A stretch of DNA of 64,000 bases from Verrucomicrobiota bacterium (GCA_963205275.1 CAUJIH010000027.1:1-64000); one strand, 5' to 3'. Counted from the first letter of the stretch, positions 1 through 9,336 are shown. The notes: generated from the sequence alone by a model not told the origin. Numbers and translations are program-made.

Positions 1-75
1 GGCCTGAGCATTATCGAGGCCATCCGCAACGCCCTGGGCGGATCCCCCCAGCCCTTTGCCGAGGGTGCTGAATAG
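1..75 (+). CDS. C-terminal end of an unidentified protein (cut by window start)
   Basis: The frame is open from the first base to a TAG stop at 73-75 and gives the last 24 residues of a protein whose start lies outside the window. The tail is an amphipathic helix-like stretch (IIEAIRNALGG) followed by a short acidic end. It is too short to assign to a family. Codons are strongly biased to C or G in third position (GCC, CTG, ATC, CGC, CCC), more than in the genes that follow. That is what makes the frame credible and also a little unusual for the region. No terminator is visible in the gap to the next gene, which ends convergently at 193. Confidence 0.55.
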   Translation, partial: GLSIIEAIRNALGGSPQPFAEGAE

Positions 76-192
76 TTACATTTTCGACTGAATTCAGCCC
101 AAGAGAGCGAAGGGGCAATTGAGAATGACCTTCATCGAACGCTGTATCTGACGAGCTTGAGAAACTTCGGTGAGATCGATGTGAAAGAAGCG

Positions 193-834
193 TCACGATT
201 TTCCCAGCAGAGTGACGAGATGCGCGGTAAGAAAATTGAGCTTCTCCACGACACCATCCATTTCAAGCAGATTCTGTCGCTGTCGAGAATCCGTGACAAC
301 ACAATGTCCGACCACGTCAGCGACCATGGATGGATCGGTTGCTTGCCGGAGTCGTTCCCTCAGTGAGTGGGATACCGGGAGTCCTTGCTCGCATAACTGC
401 TCGCTGAGTTCGATCAGTTCATCGACGGCATCGAGGGCCTGATCTACATCTTCGAGTCGACATGGACGTGGGTTGATCCGGGCGATGGGAAATGGGGCCC
501 ATTGCTCCCATTTGACGATTTCTGCTCGCTTGATTCCGGAAAGCATTAGATGTGAGCTTCCGTCCTCATGGGTTACACAAGCTCGAATCAGACCAATGGT
601 CGTGATCGTCGAGAGTTCATGGTAGAGTGCCGACGCATCATTTCCGATCCGGGGACTCGTGACACAGAACATTCGCTCCCCCTCCAGTGCCGCTTCGAGC
701 ATCATGCGATGATGTGATTCGGAAATGAAGAGCGGGAGGTATCCACACGGGAAAAGCGTCGCCCCATCCAGAATCATAACCGGAATGGAGTCTGGCAAGC
801 CTTCGTTTTCCGCGTTGATATCCGTGGGATTCAT
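193..834 (-). CDS. LON N-terminal (substrate-binding) domain protein
   Basis: A 213-residue stand-alone protein resembling the N-terminal substrate-binding domain of Lon protease. The opening (IPVMILDGATLFPCGYLPLFI) matches the family pattern of a hydrophobic strand followed by P-x-x-x-L-P-L-x-I. Next come a segment like R-M-x-x-x-A-L (HHRMMLEAALEGERMF) and the conserved stretch around IGLIRACVTHEDGSSHLMLSG. The C-terminal half is helical. No ATPase or protease domain is present, as is usual for this short family, whose role is poorly defined; protein binding or adaptor function is inferred. The ATG at 834 is preceded by GAGGA. The gene is divergent from rpsO. Confidence 0.85.
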   Translation of the reverse strand: MNPTDINAENEGLPDSIPVMILDGATLFPCGYLPLFISESHHRMMLEAALEGERMFCVTSPRIGNDASALYHELSTITTIGLIRACVTHEDGSSHLMLSGIKRAEIVKWEQWAPFPIARINPRPCRLEDVDQALDAVDELIELSEQLCEQGLPVSHSLRERLRQATDPSMVADVVGHCVVTDSRQRQNLLEMDGVVEKLNFLTAHLVTLLGKS

Positions 835-1003
835 TTCCTCAGATTTGATATACGACAGAAGTCGCGCTTAAGTCACGGACTTCGTGAAAGAATGGGATTT
901 TTAAATCACTTTCTCATTGCAAGGTGATAGAATTGTGGTTCTTTCCCGCCGCAAACGCAAAGAAAAACATGTCGGCGTCAAGGTGATGCCCGTATTTCAT
1001 ATA

Positions 1004-1261
1004 ATGAGCCAGTCAACTACTACTACAGTCAGCCTACAATTGCATGATCGTGACACCGGCAGTGCCGATGTACAGATCGCGATCCTCTCTGGGCGGATTT
1101 CTCATCTTACTGACCATCTTACGGCGAACAAGAAGGATGTTTCCTCTCGCCGAGGACTCATGCGTATGGTAGCTCGTCGGCGCAAGCTGCTGGACTATCT
1201 CGCTCGCACGAACCAGGATCGCTACCAGAAGGTTCTGGCAACTCTCGGACTCCGTCGCTGA
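1004..1261 (+). CDS. rpsO: 30S ribosomal protein S15
   Basis: Small-subunit protein S15 (85 residues), which binds the central domain of 16S rRNA and early assembly partners. The sequence carries the family core: [19 protein letters not shown], then HLTDHL, the basic [18 protein letters not shown] block, and the C-terminal Y-x-K-V-L-x-x-L-G-L-R. The frame stays open upstream to a TTG at 917, but the ATG at 1004 gives the normal S15 length, so it is preferred. A possible SD (AAGGTG near 980) is rather far from this ATG. The gene is followed by pnp, the classic rpsO-pnp pair; in other bacteria the two are co-transcribed and S15 can repress its own translation. Confidence 0.95.
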   Translation: MSQSTTTTVSLQLHDRDTGSADVQIAILSGRISHLTDHLTANKKDVSSRRGLMRMVARRRKLLDYLARTNQDRYQKVLATLGLRR

Positions 1262-1494
1262 TTTTTGCATCGGTGAGCTGGGGAGTTATTTGCGTAGAAT
1301 TGGGGATCGCTAGATTTGCTGTGGCGAGGCGTTTGGGGTCTCGTTCCGCTGGCATTGAATTGTGGCTTTCGTCCAAGTTCATTTGTTTGACTGCGGTGTG
1401 TTGATTCGCGTCCGAGTTTCGTCGCTCCATTTCGGGGTGAGGAACGGATTGGGTGAGTGGTTTTATTTTTAGAGAAACAAGAAAAGGAAGAAAT

Positions 1495-3633
1495 ATGAGT
1501 ATAGAAAGAATCGCGTGCCAAGTCGGTGCGCAGGAAATGATCATCGAAACTGGAAAGATGGCCAAGCTGGCCGATGGTGCGGTGACTGTTAGAGTGGGAG
1601 ATACGATCGTGATCGTCACGGCGGTTTCGTCCACGAAAATCAAGGAAGGGCAGGATTTTTTCCCACTTTCCGTTGAGTACAAGGAGAAAGCTGCCGCCGC
1701 AGGTCGCTTTCCCGGTGGATACTTCAAGCGTGAGGGAAGGCCGACAGAGAAAGAGATTCTCACCTGTCGAATGACGGATCGACCGCTGCGTCCCTTGTTT
1801 CCGAAGGGCTACCTTTATGACACTCAGGTGGTATCGCTTCTCTTAAGTGCGGATGGAGTCAATGACTCGGATATCTTGAGTATCAATGGCGCTTCTGCTG
1901 CCTTGTGTCTGTCTGACATTCCATTCGCCGGGCCGGTGGCGGGAGTTCGAGTGGGCCAGATCAACGGCGAATTCGTAGTCAATCCCACTTTTGAACAACG
2001 CTCTGAGAGCGAGTTAGATCTCGTTTACGTGGGACTACGTGACAAGGTGATCATGATCGAAGGCGGCGGGAACGAGATTCCTGATGCAAGATTCAAAGAG
2101 GCGCTCGCTTTTGCTCAGCAGGCGATTCAGCCGATTCTGGATGCACAGGAGGAATTGGCTCGTCGAGCCGGAAAGCCGAAGCGGCAAGCTCCTCTTGTCG
2201 AGGTGCAGGATGAACTGCTAGAGATCGCCTATGAGGTCGCTGGTGATCGCATCGAAGAGGCGCTTTACAAGCCGTCCAAGGTCGAGCGAGGTACTGCGGT
2301 AGGAGCCTTGCGGGCTGAAGTGGAAGAAAAAGTGAAGGAGAAGTATTCCAGTGCCAGCGGTTTCGCGATTTCCCAAGCCTTTGAATATCTTCAGAAAAAA
2401 GCCTTCCGCATCAGTATTCTTGATAAGGGTGTGCGCTGCGATGGTCGTGATGTCAACACAATCCGTCCACTGTCTGCGGAGATAGGACTCCTACCCCGTG
2501 CGCATGGTTCCGCCCTGTTCGCTCGGGGAGAAACCCAGTCTCTGGGGATCGCTACACTGGCTCCCAGTGATGAAAAGCAATATCTGGACAACTATGCTGG
2601 TGGTGAGGATACGAAGCGCTTCATCCTGCACTACAATTTCCCACCTTTTTCGGTCGGAGAAACGGGGCGTATGGGTGGTCTGAACCGTCGCGAAATTGGG
2701 CATGGTGCTCTCGCAGAGCGGTCGATCGAACCTCTGATTCCCAGTGAGGAAGAATTTCCCTATGCGATTCGCGTCTCTAGTGAGATTATGGAATCGAACG
2801 GTTCGACCTCGATGGCCTCTGTCTGCTCTGGATCGATGGCTCTGATGAATGCGGGAGTGCCGATGAAGCGGCCCGCCGCCGGGATTTCATGCGGCCTAGT
2901 GACGGAATTTGAAGGAGAGGCGATCAAGCGCTACGTCACTCTGCTCGACATCATTGGGAACGAGGATTTCATGGGCGACATGGATTTCAAACTCTGTGGT
3001 TCCACTGAAGGGGTTACGGGCTTCCAACTCGATTTGAAGTTGCCAGGAATTCCACTTGATATCCTCCTCGAAGCTGTTGATAAGGCCGCTCAAGGACGGA
3101 TGAAGGTCCTAGACGTGATGAATGCGGTCATCTCGACTCACGGTCCGCTCAATGAACTCGCTCCCCGGATCGAGTCGATTCGGATCGATCCCCAGAAGAT
3201 CGGAGAGCTGATTGGGCCCGGTGGTAAGAATATCAAGGGGATTCAGGCCGAAACAGGGGCTGAGATCAACATTTCCGACGATGGCACCGTCAAGATCTAC
3301 GCAGCGCATCAGGAGGCTCTGAATCGGGCGATCCAACTCGTTCGTCGGACGACAGCGGAGATCGAGATCGGCACTACGTATTATGGGAAGGTTGTTTCCA
3401 CTACTAATTTTGGAGCCTTCGTCGAAGTGCTGCCGGGTAAGGACGGAATGGTTCACATCTCCGAACTCGCAGACTTCCGGGTCAACCGAGTCGAGGATAT
3501 CGTGAAAGTCGGAGACATGGTTCACGTCAAGTGTATCGGGGTCGATGAGCGCGGGCGCGTGAAGCTGAGTCGCAAGGCGGCAATGGCGGAACGCGGTCAG
3601 TCTGCGACAGAGGAGATGGGCAGCGAAGCGTGA
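1495..3633 (+). CDS. pnp: Polyribonucleotide nucleotidyltransferase (PNPase)
   Basis: Phosphorolytic 3'-5' exoribonuclease of 712 residues, central to mRNA decay and the degradosome. Domains in order are RNase PH 1 (about 10-225), the alpha-helical linker, and RNase PH 2 (about 310-540), with the catalytic acidic cluster in FMGDMDFKLCGSTEGVTGF. A KH domain follows around IDPQKIGELIGPGGKNIKGI, then an S1 domain (YYGKVVSTTNFGAFVEVLPG) near the C terminus. Length is normal. The ATG at 1495 has a good SD (AGGAAG at 1485-1490 region); the in-frame ATG at 1453 would add 14 residues without family support. The gap to rpsO is 233 bp. The gene ends just before a strong intrinsic terminator. Confidence 0.97.
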   Translation: MSIERIACQVGAQEMIIETGKMAKLADGAVTVRVGDTIVIVTAVSSTKIKEGQDFFPLSVEYKEKAAAAGRFPGGYFKREGRPTEKEILTCRMTDRPLRPLFPKGYLYDTQVVSLLLSADGVNDSDILSINGASAALCLSDIPFAGPVAGVRVGQINGEFVVNPTFEQRSESELDLVYVGLRDKVIMIEGGGNEIPDARFKEALAFAQQAIQPILDAQEELARRAGKPKRQAPLVEVQDELLEIAYEVAGDRIEEALYKPSKVERGTAVGALRAEVEEKVKEKYSSASGFAISQAFEYLQKKAFRISILDKGVRCDGRDVNTIRPLSAEIGLLPRAHGSALFARGETQSLGIATLAPSDEKQYLDNYAGGEDTKRFILHYNFPPFSVGETGRMGGLNRREIGHGALAERSIEPLIPSEEEFPYAIRVSSEIMESNGSTSMASVCSGSMALMNAGVPMKRPAAGISCGLVTEFEGEAIKRYVTLLDIIGNEDFMGDMDFKLCGSTEGVTGFQLDLKLPGIPLDILLEAVDKAAQGRMKVLDVMNAVISTHGPLNELAPRIESIRIDPQKIGELIGPGGKNIKGIQAETGAEINISDDGTVKIYAAHQEALNRAIQLVRRTTAEIEIGTTYYGKVVSTTNFGAFVEVLPGKDGMVHISELADFRVNRVEDIVKVGDMVHVKCIGVDERGRVKLSRKAAMAERGQSATEEMGSEA

Positions 3634-3660
3634 GCGCACCGGTAGAGTCTATTTGAAAGA

Positions 3661-3696
3661 AAGCCCGCATCCGGATTGGAGTGCGGGCTTTTTTTT
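3661..3696 (+). terminator. Intrinsic terminator of rpsO-pnp
   Basis: A 9-bp perfect stem (AAGCCCGCA pairing with TGCGGGCTT) around a 12-nt loop, running into a run of eight T residues (3689-3696). It lies 27 bp after the pnp stop, so it closes the rpsO-pnp unit. Confidence 0.93.
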
Positions 3697-3767
3697 GCTT
3701 AATGACTTACATCTTCTCTGCTATCAGAGCTATTTATGCTTTCTTCGTGTTGAATGTAACAGTAGGG

Positions 3768-3795
3768 TTGAGAATAGGGCTTTACTCTCTATACT
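3768..3795 (+). promoter_or_regulatory. Candidate sigma70-type promoter of the envelope operon
   Basis: TTGAGA at 3768-3773 and TATACT at 3790-3795 are separated by 16 bp and lie 23 bp before the ATG at 3819. This is the only good -35/-10 pair seen between the pnp terminator and the next gene. It predicts a very short leader, which agrees with the lack of a clear SD there. Confidence 0.45.
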
Positions 3796-3818
3796 TTCAG
3801 CGTTGACATCTCCGCTAG

Positions 3819-5654
3819 ATGAGGTTTTTCTCGGTTCTTCTACTCTTTTGTGTGACTGTCGCTGGTTCGACCTGGCTGACAAAGTTTGCCTTGCGAGAAG
3901 GAATTGAGGGGGAACTGCAGCAGCGGGCGCGCACAGTTCTGAAAAGAGGAGGGTTTTCGGACATTCAGGTTACCATGGATCACCTCGACGGTCAGTTGAC
4001 TGGTACGGTGGATCGACCTGAGGACGTGGCGGCAGTCGTGAAACTCCTGCGCGAAAAGGTATCTGCTGCTTATTGGCCGAATGCGTCTGCCGCGAAGATT
4101 GCGATACGTCCGAGTATTCCGACGCGCATTGTGGTGACTCGTGCCGAGATGGCGTCATCAGTGAAGATTGAGGGAACATTAGCTGGGCACGAGGAGGCAG
4201 CACGCTCGATGCTGGGAAAGCGATTGCGAATCGTCAAAGGGGTAGTGGATGTGGATAATCAGTTGCAGTTGAATTCCATGGTTTTGCCTTTTTCTCGGAT
4301 GACTGAGTTCACTTCTGTCGCATCAGCTCTCTTGGCTCAAGAAGGAAAGGCCCTTGTTGCTCTCGACAAGGATGAATTGTTACTAGAAGGAACAATGCCA
4401 GATCAGGGGTTAAAGTCCGGACTCTTGGAACTGGCCCAATCGATAGCGCCGGGTCGGGTGGTAGATCACATTTTGGTTCCGGAACGCAAGGTATTCCAAA
4501 AAGTCGCAGAATTGAAGGTGACGCGAAATCGCTTCGGAATTCTCGTGACAGGAGTTTATCCCAATCAAGAAGATCGAGATGAGTTGATCCGGCTCATTGA
4601 TCGCTCTGTGAGTGAGGGAGAAGTAGCCCCACAAATTACGGATCGAATCGAGATTAGCGATGCCTGTGGTGCTGCGCCATGGCAGAAGAACCTAGATTCG
4701 ATTCTTTCAGGACTCTTACAGAAACTAGTAGGAGAGATGACGGCTGAGTTCTCTGCGGAGCAGATCCGAGTGGAAGGTGTGGGGAAGGATGAGAAATCGC
4801 GTGAGGAAATCTATTCCCTGCTGGCTCCTGTTCGCTCCCTTACGCCGCCGTTGCAAATCGCGGCAAAGATTACGCTGCCGACGGTCGCAGTTGCTTCACC
4901 GGAATTGACGGCATCCTACGAAGAAGGACTCTTGAAACTGGCGGGGAAGCTTCCGAATCCACAGATCGGAGATTTAATCGAAAAGCAGCTAAAGAGTGAA
5001 CTTCCGAATCTTCTCGTGAAGAACGAGATTCAGACGATGCCTGAAGATGCATCGCATTCATGGACGGGAGGACTCATAGAGTTTTTTGTCGAAGTACTGA
5101 GGAGAATTGACACTGGGAAACTGGAATATCACGCTGGACACCTGAATCTGGAAGGCCGTATTCGAGGGCTACCGGATCGACAGATCATTCAGAATCTGGC
5201 AGTGAATACTTTCCCAGCAGGCACTGAGATTACAAATCGACTGAATCACGCCGAGTCTGCCTTCCCTCGCCTGACTCTGGAACCAGAAGAGTTGGCGAAA
5301 CTGGCGGAAAAACTGAAGGCATTCCCGATCTACTTTGAAAAAAATAGCGAATTATTGAAGGGTTCGGAGAAGAATAAAATCAGCGACATTGTCACTGCGG
5401 TGAAGGAGTCTGGAGCCTCTGTCCGTCTGATTGTGTCTGGATATTCGGACAGTGTTGGAAATAGAGCCAGCAATGAACAACTAGCGCTACGGCGGGCTGA
5501 CAATGTGATACAAGAGCTGGTTCGGCAGGGATTATCCCTCAATGCCCTGCTAAAGGAATCGAAGGAGGAAGACGTTTCGGAAATACCCCAGTCTGATCGA
5601 TGGAAATCTCGGCGTGTAGAAGTTTTCCCTCGACCTGCAGAACTGAAGCCGTGA
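3819..5654 (+). CDS. BON-like/OmpA-domain envelope protein
   Basis: A 611-residue exported protein with a hydrophobic N terminus (residues 3-20; signal peptide or anchor, no lipobox). Several repeated segments of BON type fill the middle: helix, then beta strands ending in a G-x-L-x-G-x-V pattern (for example DGQLTGTVDRPED and VKIEGTLAGHEE). The C-terminal 110 residues form an OmpA-like peptidoglycan-binding domain starting at FPIYFEKNS. It has SGYSDSVGNRASNEQLALRR, which keeps the Asp (about 542) and Arg that contact diaminopimelate in OmpA-family domains. BON plus OmpA order recalls mycobacterial ArfA, but no orthology is claimed. It is first gene of a four-gene set; function beyond cell-wall binding is inferred. 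Confidence 0.8.
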   Translation: MRFFSVLLLFCVTVAGSTWLTKFALREGIEGELQQRARTVLKRGGFSDIQVTMDHLDGQLTGTVDRPEDVAAVVKLLREKVSAAYWPNASAAKIAIRPSIPTRIVVTRAEMASSVKIEGTLAGHEEAARSMLGKRLRIVKGVVDVDNQLQLNSMVLPFSRMTEFTSVASALLAQEGKALVALDKDELLLEGTMPDQGLKSGLLELAQSIAPGRVVDHILVPERKVFQKVAELKVTRNRFGILVTGVYPNQEDRDELIRLIDRSVSEGEVAPQITDRIEISDACGAAPWQKNLDSILSGLLQKLVGEMTAEFSAEQIRVEGVGKDEKSREEIYSLLAPVRSLTPPLQIAAKITLPTVAVASPELTASYEEGLLKLAGKLPNPQIGDLIEKQLKSELPNLLVKNEIQTMPEDASHSWTGGLIEFFVEVLRRIDTGKLEYHAGHLNLEGRIRGLPDRQIIQNLAVNTFPAGTEITNRLNHAESAFPRLTLEPEELAKLAEKLKAFPIYFEKNSELLKGSEKNKISDIVTAVKESGASVRLIVSGYSDSVGNRASNEQLALRRADNVIQELVRQGLSLNALLKESKEEDVSEIPQSDRWKSRRVEVFPRPAELKP

Positions 5655-5698
5655 GCCTAGTCGAGAAATTTTATAAAAGCGCTTCTTTGGAATTTATT

Positions 5699-5935
5699 AT
5701 GCAAGCCTTTACCCCTATTGTTGAGCGCTTTCTGTTGGACTGGGGACTCGCCTATCTGATCGGAGGCGGAGTTTTTCTTTGTCTAGGGGCGCTGTTGGGC
5801 TGGATGTTATGGAAGAGCGCACGACGAAAAACCGAGCTTCTTGAGCAGAAGAATCGAGCTGCGATGGCCGATTTTGAGCGAAGCAGTGACGAAATTTCCC
5901 GGATCAAATCGGAACTCGCGGTGGGTGAAGATTGA
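5699..5935 (+). CDS. Small single-span membrane protein with coiled-coil tail
   Basis: A 78-residue protein with one transmembrane helix (LAYLIGGGVFLCLGALLGWML, about residues 17-37), a basic patch (KSARRK) that predicts a cytoplasmic tail, and a charged helical tail likely to form a coiled coil. The ATG at 5699 is chosen. A GTG at 5651 in the same frame would overlap the upstream stop as GTGA and add 16 residues; neither has a clear SD. No family is recognised. The layout (short lead, one helix, heptad-like tail) is the same as that of the fourth gene at 9337, and the two flank the large coiled-coil gene. Confidence 0.65.
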   Translation: MQAFTPIVERFLLDWGLAYLIGGGVFLCLGALLGWMLWKSARRKTELLEQKNRAAMADFERSSDEISRIKSELAVGED

Positions 5936-5977
5936 TTCAAGACGCAGAACGTGATACTTTATTCCCCTTATACCGTG

Positions 5978-8900
5978 ATGTACGACATCCCTTTATTTCT
6001 ACTCAAAAGCCTGCTACCCGTCGGCTTAATCTCGCTCGTTTTCTTTGGCATTGGCCTACTTCTCGCCCGAATGATCTGGGGGAGAAACCAGAAGAGACTG
6101 TCGAATGCGATTGATGAGAGTATGAATCTCACCAGTCAATGGAGTGCTCTAGGTTCGTCTCAGCAGGATTTGTTTAAAAAGTTACGTGTTCGATGGCAGG
6201 CTGATCGGAATAGTTTTGAAAAATGCCTTTCGGAGAAAGACTCACGCATTTCCATTCTGAAGGAGCAGATCCAAACTGTCCGAGGGAAGACGCCGAATGG
6301 AGGAATTTCGGAAGATGAGATTGAGATGAAGGTGCGCCTCCGCGAGCTTGAATCTCAGCTTGCTAGTGAGAAGGCTGTATCTGCGAAACTGCGAGAGGAT
6401 CTGGAGCAGGTTCCTGAGATGCCGGTGCTACCCTTTGCGGTAAAGGACAAGGCGGATGCTGCACCTGTATCAGATCGCCTTGAAACGAGGGTTTTGGAAC
6501 TAGAGCAAGATCTAGTGGATACGCACAATGAGCTGCATCAGGTGCGTAGCGACTATGAGCGCCAGTCTGAACTGGTGGAGAGCTTGGAAGCCAGATTGAT
6601 TCAGGCTCCCGATCCCGAGAAGATCGCTGAGGCCGAGCAGATTCAGATATTGTTCGAACAGCGCTCCAGAGAATTGCGATCAATTCGCGAGCAGGCCGCT
6701 TCGCAGAAGCAAGGAATCGCGGCGGAAGGAATGCGCTTAGAGGGGGAGCGACGTGCGGCGTCTGAGCAAGCGGCGACCGAGCTGCGCGAAGAGATCGCTC
6801 GTCTGACAGCGGAACATGAGCAGGCTGTTTTGGCACTGAAGGACGAAGCAGAATCTCGCGGGGCGGAACATGAACAGGCGGCGACTGCGCTGCGCGAAGA
6901 GATCGCTCGCCTGACTGCGGAACATGAGCAGGCTGTTTTGGCACATGTCAGTGAAAGGCAGAGTCTCGAATCGAAATCGCTGGCGGCCCATGCTCTGTTC
7001 GAAGAAGAGATTCTCCAGCTCCACGCGAATCTGGAATCGAAGGGGCAGGAGTTCCTTGGCCTCCAATCTCACTTTGCCGAGCAAACATCCGCTTGGGAGA
7101 CGACTCAGGCAGAGCACAGCGAGCTTGAGGCAGCTTTCCGTCGTCGTCGCGAATCACTTCAGGCCGAACTCAATGATGTCTGCCATGAACTCTTCGATGT
7201 GAGACAGGCTCTGAACGATAGGATTGCTCGGATGGCCACTCTAGAGCAAAATCTCGCGGAACAATCTACGACAGCGAGCACTGCGCAGGAGAGGAATATC
7301 GAGCTCGAGAAGCAATTGGGGGCACTTCAGGGAGAGTCGGAGACTCTAAAAGACGACTTGAAGACCGTCACGCATCGATTGGAAGAGACGACCGTTGCTT
7401 TTTCTGCATTGCGTAACGAACACGAAGAGAAGAGCGCAGAAGCCAGCCTCACGAGTAGTCAGTTGCTAGAGCTCCGGAAGGAACTCAGTGAGACGAAGAT
7501 CGCTCTGGATTCTCGTAGTGATGAGCATCAGAAGTCACTCGCTCAGATCGAGGAAGTCGAGACAGTTTTGGAGGAAAGGACGACTGAAGTAAGCGCCCTT
7601 TCTGAGGAGTTGCGTCGTCAGAGGGACGAGTTGCGTCAGATCAAAGATGCTCTCGCACAGACGGAAGGGGAATTGGAAGCACTTGTCGATGAGTCTAGGA
7701 CTCTGGGGAAAGATGTGCAGGATCGGCAACGTCACTCGGAAGAGCAGGCCTTGCGCATGGTATCACTGGAATCGGCTCTCGCTGAGCGATATCGAGAACT
7801 GAATGAAGTCCGTGTGGCGGCAGATCTCCATGCACGCGACTCTCAGAAGCACGAATCAAGGGTGCTCGAATTAGAAGAAGAAGTGAAACTCCGTGATGCT
7901 GAGATTGCCCTGTCGAGCAGGAATCTCGCCTCTGCGGAGAGTTCTCTCGAGACAGCGAATGCTTCGATTGCCGATCTTTCGGCTCGCCTTGCTCAGTCTG
8001 AGGTAGCGATCAATGACCTGCGGAGTGAGCTGGAGATCGTTTCAAAGGAGAAAGTTGAGGTGCTAAGTCGATTAGAAGAAGTGACTTCCCACATCACAGA
8101 ACTTGAGGAGGCTGCGCAGTCTCGCGAGGAGCAACTTAGTCTGATCGAGGTCGAGTTAACCGAACATCGGGCTTCTGTGGCTGAGATGGAGCCACGGATT
8201 GAGCGACTTGAGGCTGAGTTGAAGGCCGCAGAAGAAGGACGGCTCAATTCCGTGAAAGAAGCGGAGGAACTCGCTCAGGCTCTGCGAGAGAGCGATGAGC
8301 GCTCACTCGCTCTCTCTCTGCGAGTCGATGAAAAGGAGAAAGAGATATCGACGCTTCGTGAAGAAGTTTCGAGCTTGCAGACACAAGTGGATACCCTGAC
8401 GCAGGATGAGAGTGATGCCCGAGAGCGTTGTCTGAACCTAGAAAAGGAGGTGGAGTTAAAGACTGAAGAACTGACCGAAGTGAATCGTGTTCACCGCGAG
8501 GAACGCGAAGCACGAGAACTGGAGATGGGGGCAAAACTGTCGCAGAGTGAAGACGAGCGGCAAAGACTGTCAGCAGCCCTTTCATCCGAGATCGATGCAC
8601 TGCGTGCTCAACTGGTGGCAGAGCAGGCCAAGGCGAGTGAATTCACATCGTTCCGGGAGACGAGCGATGCAAAGATTCTATCGCTTCGTCAGTCACTCGA
8701 TGCACGGCTGCAGGAGGTTCAAGAACTCCAGACTCGCCTAAACGACCTCATGAAGCAAAGAGCATCGCGTGACAGAGAGTTCTCAGAGATCGAGGAAAAA
8801 TTGCGCTCTTTTGAGAGTCTCGCGTTTGCTCCTGCTGCGTGCGACAACAGCTATGAAGCTCTTTTGACTGTTCCCGAGGGAGATGGAATTCCTCTCGATG

Positions 8901-9331
8901 ACTTGGCTCCGTTCGGAGTTCAGACTCCCAGATCCTCACGGGATAGTAAGGAAGAATCAGAAGTCAATTTGACCACGGGATGGGTAGAGTCAGATACTGC
9001 CTTCGCCGTTTTCTTCGATGAGGGAGGGAGTGAACTGCGAGATGATGATCGGAGTAAGATCGACCAAGCGGCGCGAGCGATTCGCGGTCTTGGGCGGGAG
9101 GTCGAGGTAACCGTAATCGGATATGCGGGCGCAGAAGGCTCGTCTGATTTTAACAAGTCGCTTAGCGCCCAGCGAGCGGATGCTGTGCGAGAGCGCTTCA
9201 TCCAGCGCGGAATTCTGTTGGGCGTGGTGAAAGTGCAGGCGCTGGGACAGGATCGACGATTCTCCGGTGCGAGGGCGCAGCGAGCGGAGATCGTCATCAG
9301 TCCAGTGACTGCTCCTGAAAGCGTGAACTGA
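5978..9331 (+). CDS. Giant coiled-coil membrane protein with C-terminal OmpA-like domain
   Basis: A 1117-residue protein. One N-terminal membrane helix (LPVGLISLVFFGIGLLLARM, about 13-32) is followed by roughly 900 residues of almost uninterrupted coiled coil rich in Glu, Leu, Arg and Ala. A short acidic linker leads to an OmpA-like domain starting at AVFFDEGGSELRDDD (about 1010). In that domain the Arg of SLSAQRAD is kept, but the Asp expected in the Y-[ST]-D-x-x-G motif is Gly (GYAGAEGSS). An internal 36-residue duplication occurs at 6764-6944. ATG 5978 is preferred; a GTG at 5951 is in frame. It could be an envelope-spanning tether, anchored in the inner membrane and reaching the cell wall; this is inference. 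Confidence 0.8.
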   Translation: MYDIPLFLLKSLLPVGLISLVFFGIGLLLARMIWGRNQKRLSNAIDESMNLTSQWSALGSSQQDLFKKLRVRWQADRNSFEKCLSEKDSRISILKEQIQTVRGKTPNGGISEDEIEMKVRLRELESQLASEKAVSAKLREDLEQVPEMPVLPFAVKDKADAAPVSDRLETRVLELEQDLVDTHNELHQVRSDYERQSELVESLEARLIQAPDPEKIAEAEQIQILFEQRSRELRSIREQAASQKQGIAAEGMRLEGERRAASEQAATELREEIARLTAEHEQAVLALKDEAESRGAEHEQAATALREEIARLTAEHEQAVLAHVSERQSLESKSLAAHALFEEEILQLHANLESKGQEFLGLQSHFAEQTSAWETTQAEHSELEAAFRRRRESLQAELNDVCHELFDVRQALNDRIARMATLEQNLAEQSTTASTAQERNIELEKQLGALQGESETLKDDLKTVTHRLEETTVAFSALRNEHEEKSAEASLTSSQLLELRKELSETKIALDSRSDEHQKSLAQIEEVETVLEERTTEVSALSEELRRQRDELRQIKDALAQTEGELEALVDESRTLGKDVQDRQRHSEEQALRMVSLESALAERYRELNEVRVAADLHARDSQKHESRVLELEEEVKLRDAEIALSSRNLASAESSLETANASIADLSARLAQSEVAINDLRSELEIVSKEKVEVLSRLEEVTSHITELEEAAQSREEQLSLIEVELTEHRASVAEMEPRIERLEAELKAAEEGRLNSVKEAEELAQALRESDERSLALSLRVDEKEKEISTLREEVSSLQTQVDTLTQDESDARERCLNLEKEVELKTEELTEVNRVHREEREARELEMGAKLSQSEDERQRLSAALSSEIDALRAQLVAEQAKASEFTSFRETSDAKILSLRQSLDARLQEVQELQTRLNDLMKQRASRDREFSEIEEKLRSFESLAFAPAACDNSYEALLTVPEGDGIPLDDLAPFGVQTPRSSRDSKEESEVNLTTGWVESDTAFAVFFDEGGSELRDDDRSKIDQAARAIRGLGREVEVTVIGYAGAEGSSDFNKSLSAQRADAVRERFIQRGILLGVVKVQALGQDRRFSGARAQRAEIVISPVTAPESVN
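6764..6944 (+). repeat. In-frame 73-bp direct repeat in the coiled-coil gene
   Basis: The stretch at 6764-6836 recurs at 6872-6944 with only a few base differences and an offset of 108 bp (36 codons). Both copies encode E-[QH]-x-A-x-x-L-R-E-E-I-A-R-L-T-A-E-H-E-Q-A-V-L-A. Similarity at DNA level, including silent positions, points to a fairly recent tandem duplication inside the rod. Confidence 0.9.
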
Positions 9332-9336
9332 AGACT

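Noticed and set aside
917..1003. TTG start giving a 114-residue S15
   Set aside because: The extra 29 residues are not part of S15; ATG 1004 gives the normal length.
1158..1763. Minus-strand frame across the rpsO-pnp gap
   Set aside because: It overlaps two conserved genes and has no family signal.
6363..6944. 193-codon open frame on the minus strand inside the coiled-coil gene
   Set aside because: Pro/Ala/Arg-rich product with repeats that simply mirror the duplicated plus-strand coil; no domain.
8244..8600. Minus-strand frame inside the giant coiled-coil gene
   Set aside because: Shadow of the plus-strand heptad coding; no domain.
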